Assembly (NCBI RefSeq): GCF_019969845.1
Contig: NZ_JAHXYR010000004.1
Location: 248,001-312,000, forward strand
Direction: 5' to 3'
Length of the DNA: 64,000 bases
From: Sphingobacterium sp. GVS05A
GTDB taxonomy: Bacteria > Bacteroidota > Bacteroidia > Sphingobacteriales > Sphingobacteriaceae
Below the pieces are notes generated by a model. The model did not search any database, was not told where the DNA came from, and worked only from the letters and a program-made list of their open reading frames with translations. How positions within the stretch are numbered: the stretch's first letter is position 1; every line of letters begins with the position of its first letter. The position numbers and the translations under genes were made by a program. Positions 37,702 to 47,238 of the stretch are shown here, piece after piece.

Positions 37702-39024
37702 ATGCAAGAAAACGAAAGATCAGCCGCAATACTGCGCGAGAATGCAAAATGGATACCAGGAGGTGTGGTATCGTTGAATAGGAAGTCGGACCCCAATATC
37801 TGCTTTGTTAAGGGAAGAGGTAGCCATGTGGAGGATATCGACGGAAATAGTTATATCGATTATCAGGCTGGATTTGCAGCTTCCTTTCTTGGTCATAATG
37901 ATCCCGATGTCAATGCTGCGGTATTGAAGACGCTTCAGGAGCAGCAGCTGCTGATGGGAGCGGGGCCTACTTTATTGGAAGGGGAGTTTGCGGAACTATT
38001 TTGTGCATCAGTTCCCAATGCCGAGAGTGTGCAGATTACGACAACGGGATCCGAGGCTACTTATCATGCGATCCGGATCGCCCGTGCGGTGACGGGACGC
38101 GATCATATCATCGTCATGCAGGGCGGATACAATGGTTGGCATAATGATGTGGCCTGCAATGTGATCAGCCAAAAAGCGGATATCGGATCTTATCAAAGTC
38201 CCGGTGAATACCCCTTTGACTCACTGAGCGCCGGGGTTCCCAAAAACCACAGTGATCTGGTGCATGTTATCAATTACAATGATTTGGATAGTGTTCGTTA
38301 TGTACTGCAGAAGTATTCAGTAGCCTGCATCTTATTGGAGCCTATTTTACAGAATATAGGTATCGTTAAGCCGCAAGCGGGATATCTGGAAGGACTTCGT
38401 AAGCTTGCAGATGAGCAGGGTTTCTTATTGATCTTTGACGAGGTAAAAACTGGATTTAGACATGCTTTAGGCGGTTATCAATCCATTTGTGGTGTTCAGC
38501 CAGATCTTTCCACCTTTGGCAAAGCGGTAGCGAATGGTTATCCTTTGGGAGTAATTGCAGGAAAGAAAAAGTACATGGATTATTTTGTTGATCCGGATAA
38601 AACCAAGCGGGTCATGATTGCGGGAACATTCAATGCTTTTCCGCTGACAACAGCTGCGGCAATTGCAACATTGAAAAAACTTTCTAGTCCTGAGCACCAG
38701 GTCTATAAGCATGTTGAACATCTGGGTGCACGCTTGGAACAGGGATATCAGGAAATATTTCCTAAATTAGGTGTACCATTTTATGTCGCTCGTCAAGGCT
38801 CGGCTTTCTGTACTTACTTTATGGATCATGCGCCACTTAATTTTCACGATATTCTGGATAATCATGATTTCGAATTGGATATCCGCTACCGCAAAAATCT
38901 CATAAAAGAAGGAATCTTTAATTTCCCGGCTGCAATTAAGCAGGGAAGTATTTCCTTTGCGCATACAGAAGATGATATTGACCGGACCTTAGAAGCGACA
39001 GCACGTGTAATAAAAACTTTGTAA
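37702..39024 (+). CDS. Class III PLP-dependent aminotransferase / glutamate-1-semialdehyde aminomutase-like
   Basis: This 440-residue fold-type I PLP enzyme has the class III motifs: [10 protein letters not shown] near the N-terminus, [15 protein letters not shown] (phosphate-binding region), [12 protein letters not shown] (PLP ring Asp), and [15 protein letters not shown] with the Schiff-base lysine K274. It resembles glutamate-1-semialdehyde aminomutases (HemL), but its place in a catabolic operon makes a haem role unlikely. It is the first gene of the plus-strand operon, with operator-like sites 100-130 bases upstream. It implies that the degraded compound carries, or receives, an amino group. 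Substrate unknown. Confidence 0.85.
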   Translation: MQENERSAAILRENAKWIPGGVVSLNRKSDPNICFVKGRGSHVEDIDGNSYIDYQAGFAASFLGHNDPDVNAAVLKTLQEQQLLMGAGPTLLEGEFAELFCASVPNAESVQITTTGSEATYHAIRIARAVTGRDHIIVMQGGYNGWHNDVACNVISQKADIGSYQSPGEYPFDSLSAGVPKNHSDLVHVINYNDLDSVRYVLQKYSVACILLEPILQNIGIVKPQAGYLEGLRKLADEQGFLLIFDEVKTGFRHALGGYQSICGVQPDLSTFGKAVANGYPLGVIAGKKKYMDYFVDPDKTKRVMIAGTFNAFPLTTAAAIATLKKLSSPEHQVYKHVEHLGARLEQGYQEIFPKLGVPFYVARQGSAFCTYFMDHAPLNFHDILDNHDFELDIRYRKNLIKEGIFNFPAAIKQGSISFAHTEDDIDRTLEATARVIKTL

Positions 39025-39032
39025 CCCTGACT

Positions 39033-40211
39033 ATGAAAATAACCGCTATCGAAACCTTTGTATGCCATGCGCGCATGCGAAATTGGATTTTTGTTAAAGT
39101 TGTAACCGATCAGCCCGGACTTTGGGGCTGGGGTGAGGCGACGTTGGAGTGGCATACACAAAGTGTCGTTGGTGCAATTAAAGATATTTCTCAGCTGTTG
39201 GTCGGCGAGGATCCACGCCGCATTGAGTATCTGTGGCAGATGATGTACCGCCAGCATTTTTGGCATGGGAACGGAATTGTCCGCGGAACGGCAATCAGTG
39301 GTATTGATATTGCCCTATGGGATATTTTAGGTAAAATTCATAATGTGCCCTGTCATGAATTATGGGGTGGTCGAGTACGGGATTATATCCGTCTCTATTG
39401 TCATTTGGGTGGTGGCCGAATGGAAGATTTTTACGAAACTGCACCTGACGACGCGAAACGTTTTGGCGATCTTGCCTTAAAGGCCGTTGATGAAGGTTTT
39501 ACGGCTTTTAAATCCATGGCTGTTCCGGAAACGATGTCCCTGGAAGGGCTTCGCCCGATTAAATATGCTGAAGCCTGTGTAAAGGCAATGCGCGATGCCG
39601 TGGGTGATGATATTGATATTATGGTAGATTGCCATGCACGTCCTAGTCCGCGCATGGGTATGCAATTTGCCAAGGCGCTAGAACCTTATGGTCTGTACTT
39701 TTTTGAGGAGCCATGCTGGCCCGAATCCATGGAGGATATTGCCCTGATCCAACGGGCAGTAGCGACACCTATCGCTTCCGGCGAACGCCTGATCGGTGTG
39801 CATGCTTTTCGGGATATGCTTGAAAAACGTGCGGTAAGTGTTATTCAGCCTGATATTACACATTGTGGTGGATTATCTGAAGCCCGCAAAATAGCTGCTT
39901 TGGCGGATGCTTATCGTGTGTCTATGGCGCCTCATAATCCACAGGGACCTGTAAGTACAGCTGCCTCTATTGAGTTGGGCTTCGCAACACCTTCGTACAT
40001 TATCTGTGAGAGTGTTCACAAAGATGTTGAATGGCGACAAGATGTCGTCAGTGAAGGATTTACGGTGCAAGAAAAAGGCCGTATTGTCTTCCCCAATACA
40101 AGAGCTGGTCTGGGTATTGAAATCAATGAAGAGGAGGTGAAAAAGCATCCGTTCCAACAAGAAATTTTACAGCGTACATTTTACAGAGATGGCAGTGTTG
40201 GGGACTGGTAG
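39033..40211 (+). CDS. Enolase-superfamily sugar acid dehydratase, D-galactonate dehydratase-like
   Basis: This 392-residue mandelate racemase/muconate-lactonizing family protein has metal ligands D199 (M-V-D-C-H-A-R), E225 (F-F-E-E-P) and E251 (A-S-G-E-R-L), with H201 and H301 (M-A-P-H-N-P-Q-G-P) as acid/base residues. All five are offset by exactly 16 from E. coli DgoD (D183, E209, E235, H185, H285), so it belongs to the galactonate/mannonate-dehydratase type subgroup. The expected reaction is dehydration of an aldonate to a 2-keto-3-deoxyaldonate. Its product would be a proper substrate for the DapA-type aldolase of the same regulon. The stereochemistry of the true substrate cannot be read, and fucose- or amino-sugar-derived acids remain possible. 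It starts 8 bases after the aminotransferase stop. Confidence 0.9.
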   Translation: MKITAIETFVCHARMRNWIFVKVVTDQPGLWGWGEATLEWHTQSVVGAIKDISQLLVGEDPRRIEYLWQMMYRQHFWHGNGIVRGTAISGIDIALWDILGKIHNVPCHELWGGRVRDYIRLYCHLGGGRMEDFYETAPDDAKRFGDLALKAVDEGFTAFKSMAVPETMSLEGLRPIKYAEACVKAMRDAVGDDIDIMVDCHARPSPRMGMQFAKALEPYGLYFFEEPCWPESMEDIALIQRAVATPIASGERLIGVHAFRDMLEKRAVSVIQPDITHCGGLSEARKIAALADAYRVSMAPHNPQGPVSTAASIELGFATPSYIICESVHKDVEWRQDVVSEGFTVQEKGRIVFPNTRAGLGIEINEEEVKKHPFQQEILQRTFYRDGSVGDW

Positions 40212-40223
40212 ATTTAAATAGAT

Positions 40224-40994
40224 ATGAGAGCAGAATATAAAAACAAAGTGGTTTTGATCAGTGGTGGACTTGGTGATATTGGCAGGGCAATAGCCGAGGC
40301 TTTCCTGACGGCGGAGGCAATTGTCTGTATTGCGGATCGTTTTGCACCAGCACTTGCGAAAGAGCGGTGGCCTTCGCTCGATGAATCTCAGACCAATCTA
40401 TTTTACGATCAGGTTGATGTTACGGATGCTGATCAGGTGGAGTTTTGGGTTGATCGTATAGAGCGGGAGTTTGGGGCAATAGCGATCTGTATTGCTAATG
40501 CGGCCTGTGTCACGATTCAAAACTTTCGGGAGCTCAGCAATGCAGCCTGGAAAAACGAAATGGCAGTCAATCTGGACGGTGCTTTTTTTCTGGCCAATGC
40601 CTGTGCTAAATCATTTGTAGCGACTGGTGTCCGGGGGAATATTGTCTTTTTGGGCAGTTGGGCAGGGCATGCTGTGCACCAGAACCTGCCGGCATACAGC
40701 GTTTCCAAAGCTGGCTTACGGATGCTTTGTCAAACCATGGCGCTTGAATATGCTATTGATGGAATCCGTGTCAACGAAATTGCACCCGGTTATGTCAACG
40801 CGGGCTTGAGTAAAGTGGTTTGGTCCAATGATGCCGCACTCCAAAAAAAGGCCGCTGCAGTAGTACCACTGGGAGATATCCTCGAAGCGGAGGAAATAGC
40901 CAAACAGGTGCTTTGGATATGCTCCGACAATTGCCGACAGATGACGGGGGTAAGTATCGTACTGGATGGCGGCCTCTCATTAATTAGACCTTAG
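40224..40994 (+). CDS. Classical short-chain dehydrogenase/reductase
   Basis: This 256-residue cytoplasmic SDR has the nucleotide motif G-G-L-G-D-I-G (about 14-20), an acidic residue at the end of the second strand (I-A-D-R) that favours NAD over NADP, I-A-N-A-A in place of N-N-A-G, S-W-A-G at the catalytic Ser position, and Y158-S-V-S-K162. The C-terminus has the usual D-G-G. The 3-base gap to the next gene and 12-base gap from the previous one show a tight operon. It likely oxidises or reduces a sugar or sugar acid intermediate of the pathway; the substrate is not defined by sequence. Confidence 0.88.
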   Translation: MRAEYKNKVVLISGGLGDIGRAIAEAFLTAEAIVCIADRFAPALAKERWPSLDESQTNLFYDQVDVTDADQVEFWVDRIEREFGAIAICIANAACVTIQNFRELSNAAWKNEMAVNLDGAFFLANACAKSFVATGVRGNIVFLGSWAGHAVHQNLPAYSVSKAGLRMLCQTMALEYAIDGIRVNEIAPGYVNAGLSKVVWSNDAALQKKAAAVVPLGDILEAEEIAKQVLWICSDNCRQMTGVSIVLDGGLSLIRP

Positions 40995-40997
40995 ATC

Positions 40998-42389
40998 ATG
41001 GAACAAAAGGATCCAAGAAAAGAAACAACAGGTGGTTTACTGGCTAAAATTGGACTTGGCCAATGTAATATCACGCCTAGCTTAGGGATCTATTCGCGCA
41101 ATTGGGGGGCAGCTACTTTTGACCAAGCTGTTGCTGTGCACCAGCCCTTGCTTATGCATTGCCTTTATATGGCGCCTGTCGATTCCCCGCCTGCCATTAT
41201 ATTGACAGCCGATCTGGGTTGGTGGAAAAATGCAGAAGACGAACGGGTATTGCGTTCTGCATTGCTCGATCATTTCAATCTGACAGCATCACAGCTGGTC
41301 TTTACACTTTCACATACACATGCTGGCCCCAGTATCTGTTCTACGGATATACACCAGCCCGGAGGTGAGTTGATTCCACCGTATCTGGAATTCTTAAAAG
41401 CGCAGGCGATCAGCTGTGTCCAGCAGGCGAAGGATGGATTATTCGAAGGGAGTTTACATTGGAGTTATGGGGTATGCGATCTGGCCTGTAATCGGGATCT
41501 GGAAATTAATGGCGAATATCTCATCGGCTTTAACCCTTTAAAAGAAGCGGATCATACCTTATTGCTTGGGCGTGTTTACGATAACACCGAAAAATTAAAG
41601 GCGGTGATCTGCAATTATGCCTGTCATCCGACGAGTTTTGCCCACGAAAACGAACTGCTTTCTCCGGATTTTGTTGGTGAAATGCGGCATACGGTGGAAG
41701 CGGTCTTGAAAGTTCCCTGTTTGTTTCTGCAGGGCGCATCGGGGGATCTTGCTCCCAAACGTCAATACGTCAAAGATCCGGCTTTGGTAGAAGCAAATGG
41801 TCGGCAGTTGGGCTATGCGGTGCTTGCAACCTTGGTCCAGGAGGATCATGCAGCTCAGCGTTGGGCGTTTGACAAAGCCTTAATTTCAGGAGCACCTTTG
41901 GCTTGCTGGAGCTTTCAGAAACAGGTATTATCGACTGAATTCAAGCAGCTTGTGCATACTGTAAAAGTGCCATACAAAAACTTGCCGAGCCTTGAGGCTA
42001 TTTTTAAGGAGTATGAAAGCTGTTCGGATCGGGTTATGAAAGATCGCCTTTGGCGGAAATACAATACCCGCAAGACCATTGCTGATCAGCGGGAAGCAAC
42101 CATTCCGGTATGGCTGTGGAAAATGGGAGATGCTATTTTGGTGGCCCAGGCCAATGAAGCATACTCTTGTTACCAGTCGATTATACGGGCTGAATATCCC
42201 AACCATACCATTGTCTTTATCAATATAGCCAACGGTTATGTAGGCTACCTTGCGCCAGCGGAATGCTATGATAAAGATATCTATGCCGTATGGCAGAGTC
42301 CCTACGAACGGGGTAGTCTCGAGATACTTATTGAACAAACGAAATTAGGAATTCAAACATTACTGACCGATGAAATTAGATTGGATTGA
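40998..42389 (+). CDS. Neutral-ceramidase-superfamily amidohydrolase, cytoplasmic
   Basis: This 463-residue protein matches the N-terminal catalytic domain of neutral/alkaline ceramidases. It has G-x-G-x-x-x-I-T-P near the start, L-S-H-T-H-A-G-P (H106 and H108, zinc ligands), N-Y-A-C-H-P-T-S-F, S-P-D-F-V-G-E-M and F-L-Q-G-A-S-G-D-L-A-P. It lacks a signal peptide and the C-terminal immunoglobulin-like domain of secreted ceramidases, and a sphingolipid substrate makes little sense inside a carbohydrate operon. I infer a zinc amidase acting on an N-acylated intermediate. Its last 20 bases overlap the symporter gene, so the two are translationally coupled. Another amidase (M20 family) is encoded two genes on. 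Confidence 0.78.
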   Translation: MEQKDPRKETTGGLLAKIGLGQCNITPSLGIYSRNWGAATFDQAVAVHQPLLMHCLYMAPVDSPPAIILTADLGWWKNAEDERVLRSALLDHFNLTASQLVFTLSHTHAGPSICSTDIHQPGGELIPPYLEFLKAQAISCVQQAKDGLFEGSLHWSYGVCDLACNRDLEINGEYLIGFNPLKEADHTLLLGRVYDNTEKLKAVICNYACHPTSFAHENELLSPDFVGEMRHTVEAVLKVPCLFLQGASGDLAPKRQYVKDPALVEANGRQLGYAVLATLVQEDHAAQRWAFDKALISGAPLACWSFQKQVLSTEFKQLVHTVKVPYKNLPSLEAIFKEYESCSDRVMKDRLWRKYNTRKTIADQREATIPVWLWKMGDAILVAQANEAYSCYQSIIRAEYPNHTIVFINIANGYVGYLAPAECYDKDIYAVWQSPYERGSLEILIEQTKLGIQTLLTDEIRLD

Positions 42390-43935
42390 TATCATTATTT
42401 TTGCGGTATACATAGTCGGTATCGTCGTATTGGGATTATATGCCTCGAAGAAAAGTTCCTCGTCCAAACGGGACTATTTTTTGGCAGGAGATAAGTTGCC
42501 CTGGTGGATGATCGGCGGGAGTATTATTGCCGCAAATATCAGTAGCCATCATCTTGTCGGCGCCATGGGGGCAGCCTATAGCCGTGGGTTTGTGGCCATC
42601 ACCTTGGAATGGGGTGCTATATTGATCGGTTTTAATGCACTGCTTTGGATATTTCTGCCTTTCTACATACGCAATGGCTTTTATACAATTCCCGAATATC
42701 TTGAAAAAAGATATGGAAATGCCACTCGCGTGCTCTATGCGATCTTGATCCTATTTACCTACGTTTTTGTAGAAATCGGTGCAGTGCTCTATCTGGGCGG
42801 ACTCTCATTACATGCTTTATTTGGTATTCCCATTCTGTATAGTATTTTTGGAATGGCGATTTTGACGGGCTTGTACACCGTGTTAGGAGGGCTGAAAGCC
42901 GTTATCTGGACCGAAATGGTTCAACTGGTTATCCTGGTGCTCGGCGGTGTCGTCCTGACCTTTGCAACCATAAATGCGGCAGGCGGATTTCAGTCCGTCG
43001 TGGAATCATCCAAAGACTGGAAGATGTTCTATCCGGCTTCCGATCCCGACTTTCCCTGGACAATGTATCTAGGCGGTTTGCTTTGTATCAGTGTATTCTA
43101 CTGTGCGACCAATCAATTTATTGTTCAGCGCGTATTGGCAGCAAAAAATGAATGGCATGGCCGTATGGGCGTTATTTTCGGTGATTACCTTAAATTTTTG
43201 GTCCCGCTGATCATAACGATTCCGGCTCTGGTAGCGCCTAAATTTTTACCGCATTTAGATCAACCGGATCTGTTATTTGCGACGCTCGTAGAAACGCTGT
43301 TGCCCAAAGGTCTGATCGGTCTGGTCATGGCTGGTCTCATCTCTGCGATTATGTCCCATATTTCTGGCGCTATAAATTCCTGTACAACCATACTCACAGT
43401 AGATATTTACAGTCAATACATCAATAAAAATGCCTCTGATGATCAAGCGATACGTTTTGGTAAACGTGCTGGAGTCGTCATTATTGTGCTTGGTATTATG
43501 AGCGCTGTGGTATTGATTAGTTATTCAGACAAACCGGTATTCCTTTACCTGATGAATCTGTATGGTTTATTTACACCGGGTATAGCTACGATGTTTCTGA
43601 TGGGTGTGTTTTGGAAGCGGACGACGGCACAGGGAGCGTTGACGGCTGGCTTATTGACCATTCCACTTTCGTTGCTCTTGGAATATGTACTTCCAGATAT
43701 GCCATTTTTTAATAGAACGGGCATTGTGTTCTGGACCTGCATGATCGCCTGTGTATTGGTCAGTTTATGTACACCGGCCGTTCCGGAAGCGCGGCTGAAA
43801 AACCTGATATTGACACGCGATTCGCTTCAGATGCCCGAAGGGGATCAAGCCTCTTATCGTGGCTTTCGGAATCCAACCCTCTGGTGGATAATTATTACAG
43901 TGATGGTGCTGTATTTTTATGTGCGCTATTTTTAA
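42370..43935 (+). CDS. Sodium:solute symporter (SSS family)
   Basis: This 521-residue inner-membrane protein has about 14 predicted helices and is of the vSGLT/SglT type. Landmarks are R-D-Y-F-L-A-G-D-K-L-P-W-W in the first loop, I-I-A-A-N-I-S-S-H-H (sodium-site region of TM1 in the LeuT-like core), Y-T-I-P-E-Y-L-E-K-R-Y and G-G-L-K-A-V-I-W-T-E. It overlaps the ceramidase-like gene by 20 bases. Its job is probably to bring the SusCD- and lyase-derived mono- or disaccharide into the cytoplasm. The sequence gives no specificity, but the family handles sugars, sialic acid and carboxylates. Confidence 0.92.
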   Translation: MKLDWIDIIIFAVYIVGIVVLGLYASKKSSSSKRDYFLAGDKLPWWMIGGSIIAANISSHHLVGAMGAAYSRGFVAITLEWGAILIGFNALLWIFLPFYIRNGFYTIPEYLEKRYGNATRVLYAILILFTYVFVEIGAVLYLGGLSLHALFGIPILYSIFGMAILTGLYTVLGGLKAVIWTEMVQLVILVLGGVVLTFATINAAGGFQSVVESSKDWKMFYPASDPDFPWTMYLGGLLCISVFYCATNQFIVQRVLAAKNEWHGRMGVIFGDYLKFLVPLIITIPALVAPKFLPHLDQPDLLFATLVETLLPKGLIGLVMAGLISAIMSHISGAINSCTTILTVDIYSQYINKNASDDQAIRFGKRAGVVIIVLGIMSAVVLISYSDKPVFLYLMNLYGLFTPGIATMFLMGVFWKRTTAQGALTAGLLTIPLSLLLEYVLPDMPFFNRTGIVFWTCMIACVLVSLCTPAVPEARLKNLILTRDSLQMPEGDQASYRGFRNPTLWWIIITVMVLYFYVRYF

Positions 43936-43980
43936 CCTAACTTGTTGGACGATTCCTTATGAAAGTATCGTAACTGAAAT

Positions 43981-45213
43981 ATGTTTTTTATCAATACATC
44001 GACGATGAATGCTATGTTGAAAGAACTAGACACCGAAATTGAAGCTATTTTCCCGGAGATTGTTGCGATCCGCCGGCATATTCATCAGCACCCTGAGCTG
44101 TCTTTTCAGGAATATAAGACGAGTGCCTATATCCAGGAGCGGTTAACCCTGCTCGATATTCCATTTAAAGTTGTTGCCAATACAGGCGTAGTTGCGGTGC
44201 TTGAGGGCGAAAAGCCCTCAAGTGACGATATCGTGGTTTTGCGTGCCGACATTGATGCATTACCTATTCACGAGCAGAATGATGTGTTGTATAAGTCCAC
44301 AAATGAGGGTGTTATGCATGCTTGTGGTCACGATTTTCATACAGCAAATCTATTGGGTGTCGCTACAGTCTTAAAGGGATATAAAGCCGAGTTTTCAGGG
44401 AAAATTGTGCTCTTGTTCCAGCCTGCGGAAGAAAAGATTCCCGGTGGTGCGATCCAGATCCTGGAGTCCGGTATCCTGGAGTCTTTCGGTGGAAAGATTA
44501 AAGCGGTTTTGGGTTTGCACGTCAGTCCGCGTGTACCTTTAGGGAAAATAGGTTTACGTCCGGGGCGGTTTATGGCTTCAAGCGATGAGTTTTATTTTAC
44601 CATTAAAGGACGTGGCGGTCATGCGGCGGAGCCGCATCGTGGCGTTGATCCGATTATGATTGCCGCTCAGTTGCTGACCACTTTACAGCAGCTGGTCAGC
44701 CGTAAAGCAAACCCAGATATCCCTTCTGTATTGACTTTTGGTCGTTTTATCGGAGACGGTGCCGCGAATGTCATTCCCGACGAGGTGAAGTTGGCTGGTA
44801 CCTTTCGTACCATGGATGAAACCTGGCGCAAGGAGGCATTGGAGACAGTAGCAACAATTGCACGGACATTGCCCGAGGCCTTGGGAGCGACAGTAGATGT
44901 GGAAGTGCGTCATGGTTATCCTGCATTGAATAATGATCCCAAATTGACCCAGCAAGTAAAAAATATCCTACAAAGGAGCATGGGAAACGAAGTCGTGCAA
45001 GATCTGGAAATCTGGATGGCAGCAGAAGATTTTGCTTATTACTCCTATCGGTACCCATCTTTATTTATGTTGGTGGGCACGAATAATGACCAGATCAATA
45101 CCCAATATGGGCTTCATAATCCGCAGTTCAATCTTGATGAAAAAGCATTTAAGACGGCGATTTCGGCTTTGGTGAATAGTGCTGTTTCTTTGTTGAATGA
45201 GTCCAATGGATAG
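43981..45213 (+). CDS. M20D-family metallo-amidohydrolase
   Basis: This 410-residue zinc or manganese amidohydrolase belongs to the IAA-amino-acid hydrolase / hippurate hydrolase type. Motifs are R-R-H-I-H-Q-H-P-E-L-S-F-Q-E near the N-terminus, R-A-D-I-D-A-L-P-I, M-H-A-C-G-H-D-F-H-T-A-N-L (metal Cys/His), P-A-E-E-K-I-P-G-G-A (general base Glu and metal Glu), and the H-A-A-E-P-H-R-G-V-D-P dimerisation-domain block. It has no signal peptide. ATGs at 44005 and 44014 are alternative starts; the family usually begins close to the latter. In this operon it likely removes an acyl or aminoacyl group from the imported compound. Its end overlaps the next gene by 8 bases. Confidence 0.87.
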   Translation: MFFINTSTMNAMLKELDTEIEAIFPEIVAIRRHIHQHPELSFQEYKTSAYIQERLTLLDIPFKVVANTGVVAVLEGEKPSSDDIVVLRADIDALPIHEQNDVLYKSTNEGVMHACGHDFHTANLLGVATVLKGYKAEFSGKIVLLFQPAEEKIPGGAIQILESGILESFGGKIKAVLGLHVSPRVPLGKIGLRPGRFMASSDEFYFTIKGRGGHAAEPHRGVDPIMIAAQLLTTLQQLVSRKANPDIPSVLTFGRFIGDGAANVIPDEVKLAGTFRTMDETWRKEALETVATIARTLPEALGATVDVEVRHGYPALNNDPKLTQQVKNILQRSMGNEVVQDLEIWMAAEDFAYYSYRYPSLFMLVGTNNDQINTQYGLHNPQFNLDEKAFKTAISALVNSAVSLLNESNG

Positions 45214-46198
45214 AAAGCATTTCTTACTTTCGTTATTGCCGTTGGGGCTTTCTTTTCACACAAGAGCCGATTTTTCGGAGGAAAGACTCAACCTGATATT
45301 AACAAAGCCGAAGAAGAAAAAAATCGGTATTATCGGTTTGGACAGTACACATGCCATTGCTTTTACAAAAGCGATCAATACGGCCAGTGCCGATAGTTTA
45401 TATAGGCAATTTTCGGTTGTTGCGGCCTATCCTTACGGCAGTAAAACAATCGCGCTTAGCGCGGGGCGTATTCCCAAGATTACGGCCGAAATTCAGCAAT
45501 ATGGCGTCTCGGTCGTTTCCAGTATTGCTCAGCTGCTCAAACAAGTGGATTATGTGTTTTTGGAGACGAATGATGGCAACCTGCATTTACAACAGGCTCT
45601 TGAAGTTCTTAGGGCTCGAAAACCATTGTTTATCGACAAGCCTATAGCCAATTCGTATACCGATGCGCTAAAAATATTTGAAGCAGCCCGGAAGTACGGG
45701 TGTCCTGTATTTTCCTCCAGTTCATTACGTTACATTGTCGGCCTGCAGGAGCTTGATAAGAGTAAAGTTGTTGGAGCCGATGTCTATAGTCCCGCTGTCA
45801 CGGATCCGTCGCACAAGGATTTGTATTGGTATGGAATTCATGCGGTGGAAATGTTGTTTGCCTTAATGGGGCCGGGCTGTATAACGGTGCGAACGGTACA
45901 GGAAAGGGGGACTTCCATGTACATTGGTCAATGGGATGATGGCCGAATTGCCTCGGTTCGCGGTATCCGGGAAGGGACGGATGATTTTGGTGGCACAGTC
46001 TTTTTGAAAGATCAGATTGTTCATCTGGGGCAATTTATGGGTTATGGCCCCTTGTTGGATCGTATACTTCCTTTTTTTCAAACTGGGCAAAGTCCGGTGG
46101 ATGAGCGGGAAACCTTAGCAATTTGTGCTTTTATTGACGCTGCGGAACAGAGTAAATTGAATGGGGGCACACCCGTTAAATTGCAAAAACTAGACTAG
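45206..46198 (+). CDS. Gfo/Idh/MocA-like oxidoreductase
   Basis: This protein of about 330 residues has an N-terminal hydrophobic stretch (F-L-L-S-L-L-P-L-G-L-S) that could be a signal or anchor, then K-K-I-G-I-I-G-L-D-S-T-H-A. This is a Rossmann-type strand-turn, although the usual G-x-G-x-x-G is G-L-D-S-T-H. D-Y-V-F-L-E-T-N-D-G-N-L-H and K-P-L-F-I-D-K-P-I-A (the E-K-P-like catalytic Lys motif) follow, as in Gfo/Idh proteins. The loss of the third glycine suggests altered or absent cofactor binding. I chose the ATG at 45206, whose codon overlaps the previous stop; another at 45197 is possible. It is the last gene of the operon. No terminator is visible in the 28-base gap to the convergent gene. 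Confidence 0.72.
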   Translation: MDRKHFLLSLLPLGLSFHTRADFSEERLNLILTKPKKKKIGIIGLDSTHAIAFTKAINTASADSLYRQFSVVAAYPYGSKTIALSAGRIPKITAEIQQYGVSVVSSIAQLLKQVDYVFLETNDGNLHLQQALEVLRARKPLFIDKPIANSYTDALKIFEAARKYGCPVFSSSSLRYIVGLQELDKSKVVGADVYSPAVTDPSHKDLYWYGIHAVEMLFALMGPGCITVRTVQERGTSMYIGQWDDGRIASVRGIREGTDDFGGTVFLKDQIVHLGQFMGYGPLLDRILPFFQTGQSPVDERETLAICAFIDAAEQSKLNGGTPVKLQKLD

Positions 46199-46226
46199 CT
46201 TGGCGGCTGATATCGTGTAAGGCTGT

Positions 46227-46904
46227 TTAGTTGCTCGCTACCGTTGTCAAAAGCTCACTATTGAAAATAGATGCCGGTGAAATTACTGTTTCCTCCAAAG
46301 GGATCTGATTGCCGTAACGTTCTTTGAGTTTGCTTTTGACCTCGGCGCTACTGAGGTCAAAATCTTTGAGTTTTTCCAGTTTGCCTACTTCGATTCCGGC
46401 ACCGCGCTGATAGATTTTCCAGATCAATTCCGAACAATAAATTCTGCTGTCCGACCATTCGAATGTGGCATCGTAGTTTTTACCCAAAAACCCCTCACCG
46501 ATTCCCTTCATTTTAGCTAAAATTTCTTCCGATAGTACTTTGTCTGCTTCTTTAAGCCTTTTGATGACATAATGTTTGTTTTTTCCTCGAGCGATCCAAT
46601 CTGTCAAGGTGGTGACTGTGACGGGTTGAACAGCCTCCAGCACGTAAGGTTTTCCATCCTCATGAAAAATAAGACCACAATGAGAGTAAGGAGAACCCGT
46701 GGCTAGTTGCACAGCTTTACACTGTGGCGAGATGGATGACTGAAAGATCATATCTCCATCTTTTAACAGGGGGAGCATCGCGCTACTTTTAACTTTTTTA
46801 TCTAAAGATCCATTTTGAGCTTTCGTTGCATTAATCCGGAAATAAGATCGCCCGATCAGCAGCGTGGAAATGATTATCAGGACAAATACAGCTATTTTTT
46901 TCAT
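46227..46904 (-). CDS. YiiX-like permuted papain-fold amidase (C92 family)
   Basis: This 225-residue protein has an N-terminal signal or anchor helix (about 4-18) and a permuted NlpC/P60-like core. The motifs are L-L-K-D-G-D-M-I-F-Q (about 46-55), S-P-Y-S-H-C-G-L-I-F with H75, a Glu at position 90 (Y-V-L-E), and R-I-Y-C-S-E-L-I-W with the nucleophile C157. The order His before Cys is the hallmark of the permuted YaeF/YiiX group. It probably acts in the periplasm on an amide or lipid bond; peptidoglycan is possible, not shown. It is convergent with the locus 2 operon and stands alone. Confidence 0.82.
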   Translation of the reverse strand: MKKIAVFVLIIISTLLIGRSYFRINATKAQNGSLDKKVKSSAMLPLLKDGDMIFQSSISPQCKAVQLATGSPYSHCGLIFHEDGKPYVLEAVQPVTVTTLTDWIARGKNKHYVIKRLKEADKVLSEEILAKMKGIGEGFLGKNYDATFEWSDSRIYCSELIWKIYQRGAGIEVGKLEKLKDFDLSSAEVKSKLKERYGNQIPLEETVISPASIFNSELLTTVASN

Positions 46905-47238
46905 CGGTGTAATTTTTTTAATAGGATCATATTATCTGCTATCATCTTTTATTCCAGTAAGATACGAATCGTATCGGCATAATTTATAGATTTATCTGTA
47001 TCACCTTATTTTGGTAACGTTATTTTAGCTGTTGTTAGTATGCGCTGATTATGAATTGATTTTTCAATCTTGTTATTCACTTAAATAGTTATGCTGTTAT
47101 TCAATCCCTATACTGCCAGAATTAGTGTATATCATAAGTTGTTATCCTTATCTTATAGCTATGAATTGTTTTTAAGTTTAGAGTTATTAGATTGATAGAT
47201 AATTTGATGTGTGATAAGTGTTGTTTTATTTAAAAAGA
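46905..47238. other. AT-rich spacer with a 15-base near-palindrome
   Basis: This 334-base gap holds no plausible gene. The one clear structure is GATACGAATCGTATC at 46961-46975 (7-bp arms, single central base), 57 bases before the YiiX-like start, a possible operator. The rest is A/T-rich without convincing stems or T-runs. Confidence 0.55.

Noticed and set aside
37702-39024. Calling the aminotransferase hemL
   Set aside because: It lies in a GntR-linked catabolic operon; haem biosynthesis genes are not near.
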